64,000 nucleotides of DNA from Occallatibacter gabretensis (GTDB taxonomy: Bacteria; Acidobacteriota; Terriglobia; Terriglobales; Acidobacteriaceae). The notes below the pieces were generated by a model. It saw only the letters and a list, made by a program, of their open reading frames with translations. It was not told the DNA's origin and made no database searches. The stretch is from positions 1 through 64,000 of the forward strand of contig NZ_LAIJ01000005.1 of NCBI RefSeq assembly GCF_001449115.1, written 5' to 3'. The position numbers and the translations under genes are program-made. Below, piece after piece: positions 34,594-44,034 of this stretch (position 1 is the stretch's first letter; the number at the start of each line of letters is the position of its first letter).

Positions 34594-36765
34594 ATGTTCA
34601 CTCAAAAGCACCACCAAACCTCCGTGCGCATCTGTACTCTGCTCAGCGCATCTTTGACGTTCTCCATTCTGGCTGCTGCGCAAACCGCCGCAACCATTTC
34701 CCATGTATCTGCTGAACCCACCATCATCTCCCTGGCTGCCTCCCCGCAGGCGCGCGCAATGCATGTCACGCCCGTTCAGGGAGAGCCTTCCTTTGAAAAC
34801 ACGCCATCCAACTTCCACGCCTTTGCCTCTGCAAAAGTGGGCGAAGATGCCGGTGTTGAAACCCTCACGGTGAACTTCTCCGCCGCCACGCAAATCACAA
34901 AAATCGAATCAAAGAGCAAGGACTTTATCCTGGAATCCGGTGGCACCTGCCATGAAGGTAACGCTTATTCCGCAGGCCAGAGCTGCACACTGCAGGCGCG
35001 TTTCTCTCCCCAGGGCGCAGGCACTCGCACGGGCAAAATCACCATCGAGCACTCCGCTTCTGTTCAGCCCTTCGCGCTTGGTATTGGTGGCTACGGTTAC
35101 GCTCCCGTACTCAGCTTTACGCCTGCGATTATGACTACCGTCGCCGGCACGTATCCCGCCTCCAAAGGCCTGCTCACCAGCGCACGGAACCTCACCGTGG
35201 ACGGTAACGACACGCTCTATGCAGCCGACACCGGAGGCAACGCCATTCGCTCCATGGATTCGAGCGGAAACTGGACGGTTCTGGCCACCGGCTACACGTC
35301 TCCGTGGGGAATCGCCGTCGACACCATGGGCGAGGTCTACTTCGATCTGAGTGGCTCAAACAACATGTATGAGATTTTTGACTACGGCCCGATAGTACAG
35401 CTCGCCGGCACCACCACCGGAGCCTGCACTGCCGCTACGCCCTGCACGCTGAGCAGCCATGCTATTGCATCTCCGGGTGTCATGGCCATGGACCGGAACA
35501 ACAATCTATTCTTTGCGGATGCAGACCAGGGCGTAGCCATGTCAACAGTCCAGCCTCTTTACCCAAATCTGATTTATCTCTACAATCCGTTCCCCTTTCA
35601 AACCAATCCGTCTTCTCCCATTACCGTCGACAGCGGCGACAACCTCTATAGCGTGTGGGCCGACGGCAGCGAATGCCAGATCATGCAGTCCAGCCTCTAC
35701 GATGCTGAAAACTCAAAGGTAGCTTTCAACAAGGTAGCCGGTGGGCATACCTGCGGCTTCGCCGGCGATGGAGGCCAGGCTGGGAATGCCGAGATAGGCG
35801 CAAAGATCGGCCAGATGGCCTGGGATCTCGCTGGCAATCTCTACTTCTCAGACACCAGCAACAACCGCATCCGCCGCATTGACTACATCACCGGCCAGAT
35901 CAACACCATCGCCGGCAACGGAGCAGCGGGCTATACCGGCGATAATGACTCGGCAACGCTAGGCACCCTCAATGCTCCTACCGGCGTAGCTGTTGACTCA
36001 CAGGGGCAGGTTTACATCATCAGTTCGGCGGCAACCGGCCAGGTCATCCGCAAGCTAGGACCAAACGGCTTCATCTACTTCGCCTCGCAAATCAAGGGCA
36101 CGGCTAGCACAGCACATACTGTCACCGTGTCCAACACCGGCAATAACACGCTCACCCTGACCAATGCAGTCATCACCGGCGCCAACGCCAGCGATTTCAA
36201 GATCGATCCGGTCACCACAAGCTGCATGCTCACTGCGGGCTCCACGCTTAACTCCGGCCAGAGCTGCAAGATTGGTTTGATCTTCACACCCGCTGCCGCC
36301 GCCATCCGCACCGCCAGCCTGGTCTTTGCCGACAACACGGTCACCAGCTCCAATACCGTTCAGCTCTATGGCGCCGGCGCCCTACCCTCGGCCACACTCA
36401 CCATCAACTCGCCTGCCTCGGGCGCAATCGTCACGGCGGGTACCGCAATTTCTTTCAAGGTGACGCTGTCGGGCTCGCCGACACCTACCGGCACTGTTAC
36501 CCTGACGCTGGATGGCGCGGCCCTCGCCGGCAGCCCGGCCAACCTCACCACCGGCTCTGCTTCGGTCAACGCCGTCACATCGGTCGTTGGCTCGCATACG
36601 CTCAAGGCCGTATACAGCGGGGATGCCAACTGGGCCGCCGGAACCGCCGCCTCAGTCACCTACACGGTCAAAGCGGCAGCCGCAATTAAATGCGTTATGT
36701 GCGGTATCGGCCGTCCCATACACATCATCAGCGAGCCACGCTTCTCCTTCGTGGACCCACGATAA
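34594..36765 (+). CDS. secreted NHL-repeat / Ig-like surface protein
   Basis: A 723-residue exported protein. The signal peptide is residues 1-29 (FSILAAAQ). Then come a choice-of-anchor-D type beta-sandwich (about 90-170, CTLQARFSPQGAGTRTGKI), an NHL propeller (about 185-490, with repeats such as LTVDGNDTLYAADTGGNAIR, AIDTMGEVYFD and RRIDYITGQINTIAGNG), a second anchor-D domain (about 500-595) and a bacterial Ig-like domain (about 600-695, SGSPTPTGTVTLTLDGA). The last 25 residues include CVMC and look unlike the rest. AAGGAG is well spaced before the ATG. Likely a cell-surface or secreted structural protein. Confidence 0.88.
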   Translation: MFTQKHHQTSVRICTLLSASLTFSILAAAQTAATISHVSAEPTIISLAASPQARAMHVTPVQGEPSFENTPSNFHAFASAKVGEDAGVETLTVNFSAATQITKIESKSKDFILESGGTCHEGNAYSAGQSCTLQARFSPQGAGTRTGKITIEHSASVQPFALGIGGYGYAPVLSFTPAIMTTVAGTYPASKGLLTSARNLTVDGNDTLYAADTGGNAIRSMDSSGNWTVLATGYTSPWGIAVDTMGEVYFDLSGSNNMYEIFDYGPIVQLAGTTTGACTAATPCTLSSHAIASPGVMAMDRNNNLFFADADQGVAMSTVQPLYPNLIYLYNPFPFQTNPSSPITVDSGDNLYSVWADGSECQIMQSSLYDAENSKVAFNKVAGGHTCGFAGDGGQAGNAEIGAKIGQMAWDLAGNLYFSDTSNNRIRRIDYITGQINTIAGNGAAGYTGDNDSATLGTLNAPTGVAVDSQGQVYIISSAATGQVIRKLGPNGFIYFASQIKGTASTAHTVTVSNTGNNTLTLTNAVITGANASDFKIDPVTTSCMLTAGSTLNSGQSCKIGLIFTPAAAAIRTASLVFADNTVTSSNTVQLYGAGALPSATLTINSPASGAIVTAGTAISFKVTLSGSPTPTGTVTLTLDGAALAGSPANLTTGSASVNAVTSVVGSHTLKAVYSGDANWAAGTAASVTYTVKAAAAIKCVMCGIGRPIHIISEPRFSFVDPR

Positions 36766-36781
36766 CTCTGCACTCAACCCA

Positions 36782-36832
36782 AAGCAGCGTGGGCGGCAGG
36801 CTTGCCAAAGCTTTCCGCCCGCTGCTTTTCTC
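36782..36832 (+). terminator. rho-independent terminator; remaining gap to mreB
   Basis: AGCAGC...GGCGG pairs with CCGCCCGCTGCT (2-nt bulge) followed by TTTTC. The rest of the 369-bp gap up to 37134 is AT-rich, with a small ACTTG/CAAGT dyad near 36865-36885, and probably holds the mreB promoter (TTGATA near 36938). Confidence 0.7.
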
Positions 36833-36942
36833 TAACAAATACGGCGACGTCTCTAAAATCTGCCGACTTGCAAAACCAAGTTAAGAAAAATTCTGCAGCA
36901 GACTCAAAGAAGAACAAAAATGCGGGATCGTTCCTGACTTGA

Positions 36943-38199
<1,257 letters not shown>

Positions 38200-38204
38200 A
38201 GAGA

Positions 38205-38280
38205 ACAGAGATCAGGGTTCAGAGATCAGAATATTTTTCCCGCAGCACTCGACCTTGATCTCTGAACTCTGATCTCTGAC
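38205..38280. repeat. inverted pair of the dispersed CAGAGATCAG repeat (copy D)
   Basis: One copy at 38205-38230 and an inverted copy at 38255-38280 are complementary over about 23 bp with a single mismatch, separated by 24 nt. In mRNA they would form a long hairpin between mreB and mreC. Each copy is two CAGAGATCAG-like units joined by GGTT/AGTT. Confidence 0.8.
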
Positions 38281-38291
38281 CACTGGCCTTC

Positions 38292-39704
38292 ATGGAATCC
38301 TTCTTCTTCCGCTACCGGAATCTCATCGTGCTGCTGGTGTTGCTGGTGGCGCAGATTCTTGGGCTTGCCATGCAGGTCCGCCGGACTGCGGAAGGCAGCA
38401 ATACTTACGATCCAACCGACAGTAAGAGCGTGCAGCTCATTCGTCTCTGGGCCAACGCCATCGTCTCCCCGCCGGAGCGCGCCGTACAGAACTCGAAATC
38501 CGGTGCCGGATGGATCTGGCAGAACTATTTCGACCTCCGCAATGTCCGCCAGCAGAATGAGGATCTTCGCGCCCAAGTTGACCAGCTACGTCTGGAGCAG
38601 GCCGAGATGCTCGAGGACGTTCGCCAGGGACAGCGCTTGCAAGGCCTCAATAAATTTGAGGAAAAGTACCTCTATAAAACGCTCACCGCACAAGTCATCG
38701 GCGGCAGCGGCTCTGATCTCTCCCGCGTCTTTTACCTCGACAAAGGCAAGGACGAAGGCATTGCCCGCGACATGGCTGTTATTACGCCGGAAGGCATCGT
38801 GGGAAAGGTTCGCGAGGTTTATCCGCACTCGGCGCAGGTGCTGGCCATCAACGACCAGTCCAGCGGCGCAGGCGTCATCCTGGAACAGACGCGCGTCCGT
38901 GGCATTCTCCGCGGCAACGCCGAGGGCCAGCCCGCTATTGTGAACATCCTCGCGGACTCGCGCATTAAGCCAGGCGAAAAGGTTCTTAGCGGCGGCGGCG
39001 ACCAGATTTTTCCCCGCGGTTTGCCCGTCGGTGTCGTCGACAGAGTTGAAAAAGATCCTGACCGCGACGGCTTTATTCAAGTCGTCGTCAAGCCGGCAGC
39101 AAATCTGAACGGCCTGGACGAGGTTCTGGTGATCACCGACTCCGAGCCGCGCTTCAACGACAAGCAATTGAAGGACCTGGCCCAGAGCGAGTCTGAAAAG
39201 AAAGCGGACGCTGCCGCGCTGAACGAGCAGAAAAAGGCCTCAGAGATTCTGGAAGAAAAGCTACCCGGACTTACCGATCCCAACGCGCCCAAGCCCGCAC
39301 AGGATGGCGCGCAAACCGGCACAGGCGGCGCAAGCGGAACCGCTCCCGCCGCGCCTCCTGCGCCAAAACTGCTCGCGCCGCAGCATGCCGACCGTTTTAC
39401 GCCGGGCTATACAGGGAGCACCGCCGGCCAAACCGGGAGTCAGACCGGCGATGGAGCCAATTCCGCGCCCAGACCCACCGCACCGAAGACCGCGCAGCCC
39501 GGAACCCAGCCCACAATCCAGACCGGCACAAATCCTGCGCCAAAGCCAGCTCAACCTGGAACAAAGCCCGGCACAACCACGAAGCCAGCGCAGAGGCCCA
39601 CAACTACTCCGGCACAGCAGGCCCCCACGCAACCAAAGACCGACAGGCTTGACGATACCGGCTCCAAACCAGATACCCCCAAGCAGCCATCTAACCCCAA
39701 CTAG
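38292..39704 (+). CDS. mreC: rod-shape protein MreC
   Basis: A 470-residue bitopic membrane protein linking MreB to periplasmic penicillin-binding proteins. One N-terminal membrane helix (about residues 11-29) is followed by a coiled coil (about 75-110, RQQNEDLRAQVDQLRLEQAE) and the double beta-barrel MreC core (about 125-290, with ITPEGIVGKVREVYPHSAQV and ILADSRIKPGEKVLSGGGD). The final 170 residues are Pro/Thr/Gln/Ala-rich with many TKPAQ-like repeats, much longer than in E. coli. It follows mreB by 92 bp, with the inverted repeat between. Confidence 0.95.
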   Translation: MESFFFRYRNLIVLLVLLVAQILGLAMQVRRTAEGSNTYDPTDSKSVQLIRLWANAIVSPPERAVQNSKSGAGWIWQNYFDLRNVRQQNEDLRAQVDQLRLEQAEMLEDVRQGQRLQGLNKFEEKYLYKTLTAQVIGGSGSDLSRVFYLDKGKDEGIARDMAVITPEGIVGKVREVYPHSAQVLAINDQSSGAGVILEQTRVRGILRGNAEGQPAIVNILADSRIKPGEKVLSGGGDQIFPRGLPVGVVDRVEKDPDRDGFIQVVVKPAANLNGLDEVLVITDSEPRFNDKQLKDLAQSESEKKADAAALNEQKKASEILEEKLPGLTDPNAPKPAQDGAQTGTGGASGTAPAAPPAPKLLAPQHADRFTPGYTGSTAGQTGSQTGDGANSAPRPTAPKTAQPGTQPTIQTGTNPAPKPAQPGTKPGTTTKPAQRPTTTPAQQAPTQPKTDRLDDTGSKPDTPKQPSNPN

Positions 39705-39730
39705 CAATCGCCACAGAGAAAGGAGCATTG

Positions 39731-40252
39731 ATGTCGGTACTCACGGCCAACTCACGGCGCGATCTTGAAATTCACCGCTATCCTGCGCCGCTCTATCTGC
39801 TGGTTCCGGTGGCCGCGCTGGTGCTGCAGGCACTGCTTTCGCGCTATCTCTCGCGTTTCCCGTACTTCGACATCCCGCTCGTCATCACGGTTTACTTCGC
39901 GCTTGGCCGCCGCAGCCCTATCCAGGGCATGTTTCTCGGCGTTTTCGTCGGCATCTTTGAGGATGCGCTGACGCACCATGCTATTGGCATCAACGGCATT
40001 GCCAAAACTGTGGCTGGCTTCCTCGCGGCCTCGATGGGTGTCCGCATTGATGTGCAAAATGTATTTATCCGCGTGCTGCTCAACTTCGTGCTGACGCTCT
40101 TGTGCAGCGCAATCTATCTCGGCATCTACCGCGGCCTGCTCGGCATTGAGTTGGACTGGAGCTGGTTCACCCTCCTCTTCCAGGCCCTGGGTAACTCCGC
40201 CATAGCGCTTCTTCTCTTCCCCCTGCTTGATCGCTTCCAGATCAGGGATTAG
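39731..40252 (+). CDS. mreD: rod-shape protein MreD
   Basis: A 173-residue inner-membrane protein with about five hydrophobic helices and the conserved FYFDIPLVITVYFALGR-like region and PIQGMFLGVFVGIFEDALTH. MreD works with MreC in the elongasome. AAAGGAG precedes the start; the ATG at 39731 is preferred to the TTG just before it. It is 26 bp after mreC and about 110 bp before mrdA. Confidence 0.92.
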   Translation: MSVLTANSRRDLEIHRYPAPLYLLVPVAALVLQALLSRYLSRFPYFDIPLVITVYFALGRRSPIQGMFLGVFVGIFEDALTHHAIGINGIAKTVAGFLAASMGVRIDVQNVFIRVLLNFVLTLLCSAIYLGIYRGLLGIELDWSWFTLLFQALGNSAIALLLFPLLDRFQIRD

Positions 40253-40362
40253 GAAGAGGGAAACCATACGCAGGAAATATTTGTTATTGATGCTTTCGAA
40301 AATCAATCGGAAGTATCCTAGGAATAAGCGGCTCGGAGAAATAAGCGAATCGCGCCTCATCT

Positions 40363-42426
40363 ATGTTTTCTGAGAACTTCAATCGCGGCGAAAAGCTCTC
40401 CACCCTTAAATCGGCGTCGGTGCAGTACGGCATCCTGCTGATTATGCTGGCTCTCGGCGCCGGCCTGTGGCGGCTGCAGGTCCTCGGCGCCTCGAACTTC
40501 AAGGAGCTGGCCGAGGAAAATCGCATCCGCAAGGAGCCCATCATGGCTCCGCGCGGCAAGCTGCTGGACCGCGATGGCCGCCTGCTCGTCGATAACTATC
40601 CCTCTGTCTCCTGCTTCCTGGTTCGCGAGCAGAACAAGAATCTCGATGCCGACCTGCCGCTCATCGCCCAGGGGTTGCACCTCGATCTCGACCAGCTTCA
40701 GGCTACGCTCAAGCACTTCCGCGCCGCGCCCGGCTACCAGCCCATCCCTATCAAGCAAGACATCAGCCCCGATGAGCAGGCCTTCATCGAGGCGCACCGC
40801 AATGAGCTGCCCGAGCTCGAAACCATTGATATGGAGCGGCGGCTCTATCCCCGCGATGGCTTCGCCGCACACCTCATCGGCTACGTGGGCGAGGTCAGCG
40901 AAGAGGACCTGAACAACAATCCGCGTTTTGCCGCCTACGAGCCCGGCCAGGTCGTCGGCAAGGCCGGCGTTGAAGCCACTTACGATCAGATTCTCCGCGG
41001 TGAAGACGGCTCTCGTGATGTCATCGTCGATTCGCATGGCCGCGAAATGGGCTATCTGCGCACCCAGCACTCCACGCCGGGCCAGGATCTCAAGCTCACC
41101 ATCGATCTCGACATCCAGCGCACCGCGGAGCTGGCTCTTGGCGAGGCTAACGGCGCGGTCGTCGTCATGGACCCGCGCAACGGCGAAGTGCTCGCCCTCG
41201 TCTCGCACCCCAGCTATGATCCCAACGCCTTTGCCGTCAAGATCAAGCGCGACGACTGGAACAAGCTCATCACTGACCCGCGTCACCCGCTGATGAACAA
41301 GGCCATTCAGGATCAGCTCGCCCCCGGTTCCACCTTCAAGATCATCATGTCCGCCGCAGGCCTGCAGGAGGGCGTGGCGCAGGACATGAGAGTCAACTGC
41401 CAGGGCGGCGGAAGCTTCTACGGGCGCTTCTTCAAGTGTGACAAGCATCACGGCGTACTCGCGATACAGCAGGCCATCCCGCTCTCTTGCGATACGTTCT
41501 TCTACGCGCTCGCGCAAAAGCTCGGCATCGACACAATTGCGAGATACGCCACCTCCCTCGGCCTTTCGCAGAAGACGGGCATCGATCTGCCCAACGAAAT
41601 GGCCGGCATCATGCCCTCCACGCAATGGGAGTGGCACAACTACCACCAGAAGTACTACGCCGGCAACACCATCTCGGTCGGCATCGGCCAGGGCGAAACG
41701 CAGGTCACGCCCATCCAGCTCGTCCGCGCGCTCTCCGGCATCGCGTCCAACGGGCATCTGGTTCGCCCGCACCTCGTCGATCCCGGCGAGCTTCCCGCCC
41801 AGTTTCGCACAGCGGTTTACGATACCTTCCCCGGCTCGGCCGAGAAGAGCGTCTCGCTCGACAACGATACCTGGATGACGATCACGGACGGCATGGCTGC
41901 TGCCACGACCTCCGGCACAGCCGCTGCCGCGCACATCAATGGAGTCGACTTCGCGGGAAAGACCGGCACTGCGCAGGTAGTCGGCGGCGGAGACACGCAT
42001 ACCAAGGGCGGCGCGCGCACTCCGAACTCCTGGTTCGTCGGCATGGTTCCCCGGCGCAATCCGGAGATCGCCGTTGTCGTTCTGCAGGAGCACGGCGACT
42101 GGGGCGCAAACTCAGCCCTCATCGCGCAGAAGATCATCATTACCTACGTCAACAAGAAGCGCAGCCAGGACCACAACCTGCTCCAACAGGCCGGAACGGA
42201 GCAGAAGCCCGTCGAAGTCGGAGCCGTCTGGTCGAATCCTGAGCCGGCTGATCCGAAACACGGGGCCGGGCAGCATGCATCGGAGCAAACCGCTGCATCT
42301 GTGAGCGCGGGCCATTTCTTCGTGAACCCGGCACAGGCGTCAAAAGATCTTGCCGCAACGCCCGCCGCTTCGCTCTTTCCGGCTTTCGTCACTCCCATCC
42401 GCTGGCGTAAGGAAGGCCAGGACTAA
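40363..42426 (+). CDS. mrdA: penicillin-binding protein 2 (elongasome transpeptidase)
   Basis: A 687-residue class B PBP that cross-links sidewall peptidoglycan. It has one N-terminal membrane helix (about 20-40), a dimerisation/pedestal domain (RKEPIMAPRGKLLDRDGR), and the transpeptidase with S323-x-x-K326 (STFK), the SxN-equivalent SCD (about residue 376) and KTGT in FAGKTGTAQV. The tail after about 620 is low-complexity. The tri-residue SCD in place of SxN is usual for PBP2 homologues. It is followed 2 bp later by rodA, its glycosyltransferase partner. Confidence 0.95.
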   Translation: MFSENFNRGEKLSTLKSASVQYGILLIMLALGAGLWRLQVLGASNFKELAEENRIRKEPIMAPRGKLLDRDGRLLVDNYPSVSCFLVREQNKNLDADLPLIAQGLHLDLDQLQATLKHFRAAPGYQPIPIKQDISPDEQAFIEAHRNELPELETIDMERRLYPRDGFAAHLIGYVGEVSEEDLNNNPRFAAYEPGQVVGKAGVEATYDQILRGEDGSRDVIVDSHGREMGYLRTQHSTPGQDLKLTIDLDIQRTAELALGEANGAVVVMDPRNGEVLALVSHPSYDPNAFAVKIKRDDWNKLITDPRHPLMNKAIQDQLAPGSTFKIIMSAAGLQEGVAQDMRVNCQGGGSFYGRFFKCDKHHGVLAIQQAIPLSCDTFFYALAQKLGIDTIARYATSLGLSQKTGIDLPNEMAGIMPSTQWEWHNYHQKYYAGNTISVGIGQGETQVTPIQLVRALSGIASNGHLVRPHLVDPGELPAQFRTAVYDTFPGSAEKSVSLDNDTWMTITDGMAAATTSGTAAAAHINGVDFAGKTGTAQVVGGGDTHTKGGARTPNSWFVGMVPRRNPEIAVVVLQEHGDWGANSALIAQKIIITYVNKKRSQDHNLLQQAGTEQKPVEVGAVWSNPEPADPKHGAGQHASEQTAASVSAGHFFVNPAQASKDLAATPAASLFPAFVTPIRWRKEGQD

Positions 42427-42428
42427 AC

Positions 42429-43532
42429 ATGCGCCGCTTCCTTTCCTTCCGCGACTTTGACTGGGGCCTGCTGCTGATGGTGCTTATCCTCTGCGGCATC
42501 TCCGTCATGGAAATCTATTCGGCCACGCTGCACACCAAGTACGTCGGCGGCCATTTCCACACTAAGCAGGTCTACTACATTCTCGGCGGCCTCGTCGCCA
42601 TGTTCATCTTTTCCAAGATTGACTACCACAAGCTCCTCGAATGGTCCCCCTGGGCCTACGGCGTCTTTCTCCTTTCGCTTGTAGCCGTCAAGCTCGTCGG
42701 CCAAAAGGTCCTCGGCGCGCGCCGCTGGATCTCCTTTGCCGGCATCCACTTTCAGCCTTCGGAATGGGTCAAGCTGGTCCTCATCCTCGCTGTCGCCCGC
42801 TACTTCGCCAACCTCGGCGGCCGCGACCTCACGTGGAAGGAGATCGGCAAGGCCTTCGCCCTGGTCGGCGTGCCCATGCTGCTCGTCCTGGCCCAGCCTG
42901 ATATGGGAACGGCTCTGACCTACTCGCCTATCCTCTTCGCCGGCCTCTTTCTCGGCGGCATCAACTGGAAGCAGGCGCTCATCCTCGTCACCACCGGAGC
43001 GGTCCTTGTCATCGGCGCATGGGATTCCGGAAAAATCCTAAAGCCGTATCAAAAGGCAAGGCTCACCGGCTTCATCAACCCGGACAATGACCCCCGCGGG
43101 GCGGGCTACCAGGTCCTTCAGGCCAAAATCGCTGTCGGCGCAGGCGGCATCTGGGGAGCTGGGGCGGAAAAAGGCACGCAGACCCAGGGAGCATTTATCC
43201 CTATCCCCCATGCCGACTTCATCTTCGCCGCCTTCGGCGAGGAGCACGGCTTCGTAGGCGCAATTTTTGTGCTCCTGTTATACTTTCTGGTATTGATGCG
43301 TTTGATTCAAAACGCTCAAACAGCCGCAGACCTGTCCGGCTCCCTCATTATTATGGGCGTCGTGGCTGTGTTGACCTTCCAGATCGCGGTCAACGTGGGC
43401 ATGGTCATCGGGTTTATGCCCGTCACCGGAATTCCTCTACCGTTAATGAGTTACGGCGGATCTTCGGTGTTGTTTACTTTCATGGCGCTTGGCGTGGCAA
43501 TGAATGTCCGCATGCGACGGTTTGTAAACTAA
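42429..43532 (+). CDS. rodA: peptidoglycan glycosyltransferase RodA
   Basis: A 367-residue SEDS-family polytopic membrane enzyme polymerising lipid II with PBP2. It shows about ten helices and the conserved loop VLGARRWISF, QPSEWVKLVLIL, LAQPDMGTAL and the signature FMPVTGIPLPLMSYGGSS with VLFTFMALG. The start is 2 bp after the mrdA stop, so translational coupling is likely. It is the last gene of the rod-shape block. Confidence 0.96.
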   Translation: MRRFLSFRDFDWGLLLMVLILCGISVMEIYSATLHTKYVGGHFHTKQVYYILGGLVAMFIFSKIDYHKLLEWSPWAYGVFLLSLVAVKLVGQKVLGARRWISFAGIHFQPSEWVKLVLILAVARYFANLGGRDLTWKEIGKAFALVGVPMLLVLAQPDMGTALTYSPILFAGLFLGGINWKQALILVTTGAVLVIGAWDSGKILKPYQKARLTGFINPDNDPRGAGYQVLQAKIAVGAGGIWGAGAEKGTQTQGAFIPIPHADFIFAAFGEEHGFVGAIFVLLLYFLVLMRLIQNAQTAADLSGSLIIMGVVAVLTFQIAVNVGMVIGFMPVTGIPLPLMSYGGSSVLFTFMALGVAMNVRMRRFVN

Positions 43533-44034
43533 GGTTTTTTAATTGTTGAATCTCCGCGCCGCCGCTGGCGAACCGCGGAGCCAAAAAAGATTGAATGATT
43601 CGCCGGCAGGTTCCACGGGGAGCCGCTTGAGCCGGCAGGAAATTGGGTTCATGAGCAGGCAGAAACGGGTAAGCCGCAGTCACAGGGAGATGGTGTACAT
43701 GCACCCGGCACATTTTGTGCTGTCCTTCCTGGCGATCTTCAGCGGCGAAACGGCCCCGTTGGCGTCCGTCCTCCGAGCGGCGATCAACTGGGCGGCCACA
43801 AACTTTCTGCATACGGATTACCTCCACAGACATTTCGCGCAGCCGGCTTTTGCCGTCGCGCTCTCCGGTTTGGCTTATGGCCCGCCGCCCGCAACCGCGG
43901 GCCGGATCGCGGCCTTCGGCCTTCCGGTGTCTCCCCGGTCATCCCTTCCGCTTATTTCCCTCCCCTGCCGTCTCCGCGCCGCCCTGTGACCTTGCCGCTG
44001 GCCCCATCTCACAAAAGATGGGCGGAAAGGTACG
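43533..44034. other. intergenic region between rodA and the RNase E/G gene
   Basis: A 502-bp gap. An open frame of about 149 codons at 43543-43989 exists, but it has a weak start, Arg/Ala/Pro-rich composition typical of GC-driven spurious frames, and no domain. GGCGGAAAGG ahead of 44035 is the ribosome site for the next gene. A GC-rich dyad lies around 43880-43905. No terminator with a T-run seen after rodA. Confidence 0.4.

Noticed and set aside
40357..42093. A 578-codon minus-strand frame opposite mrdA
   Set aside because: PBP2 motifs lie on the plus strand; the antisense frame has no domain and results from GC-rich codon bias.
43543..43989. 149-codon frame between rodA and the RNase gene
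   Set aside because: Weak start, spurious composition and no recognisable domain; kept only as an intergenic note.
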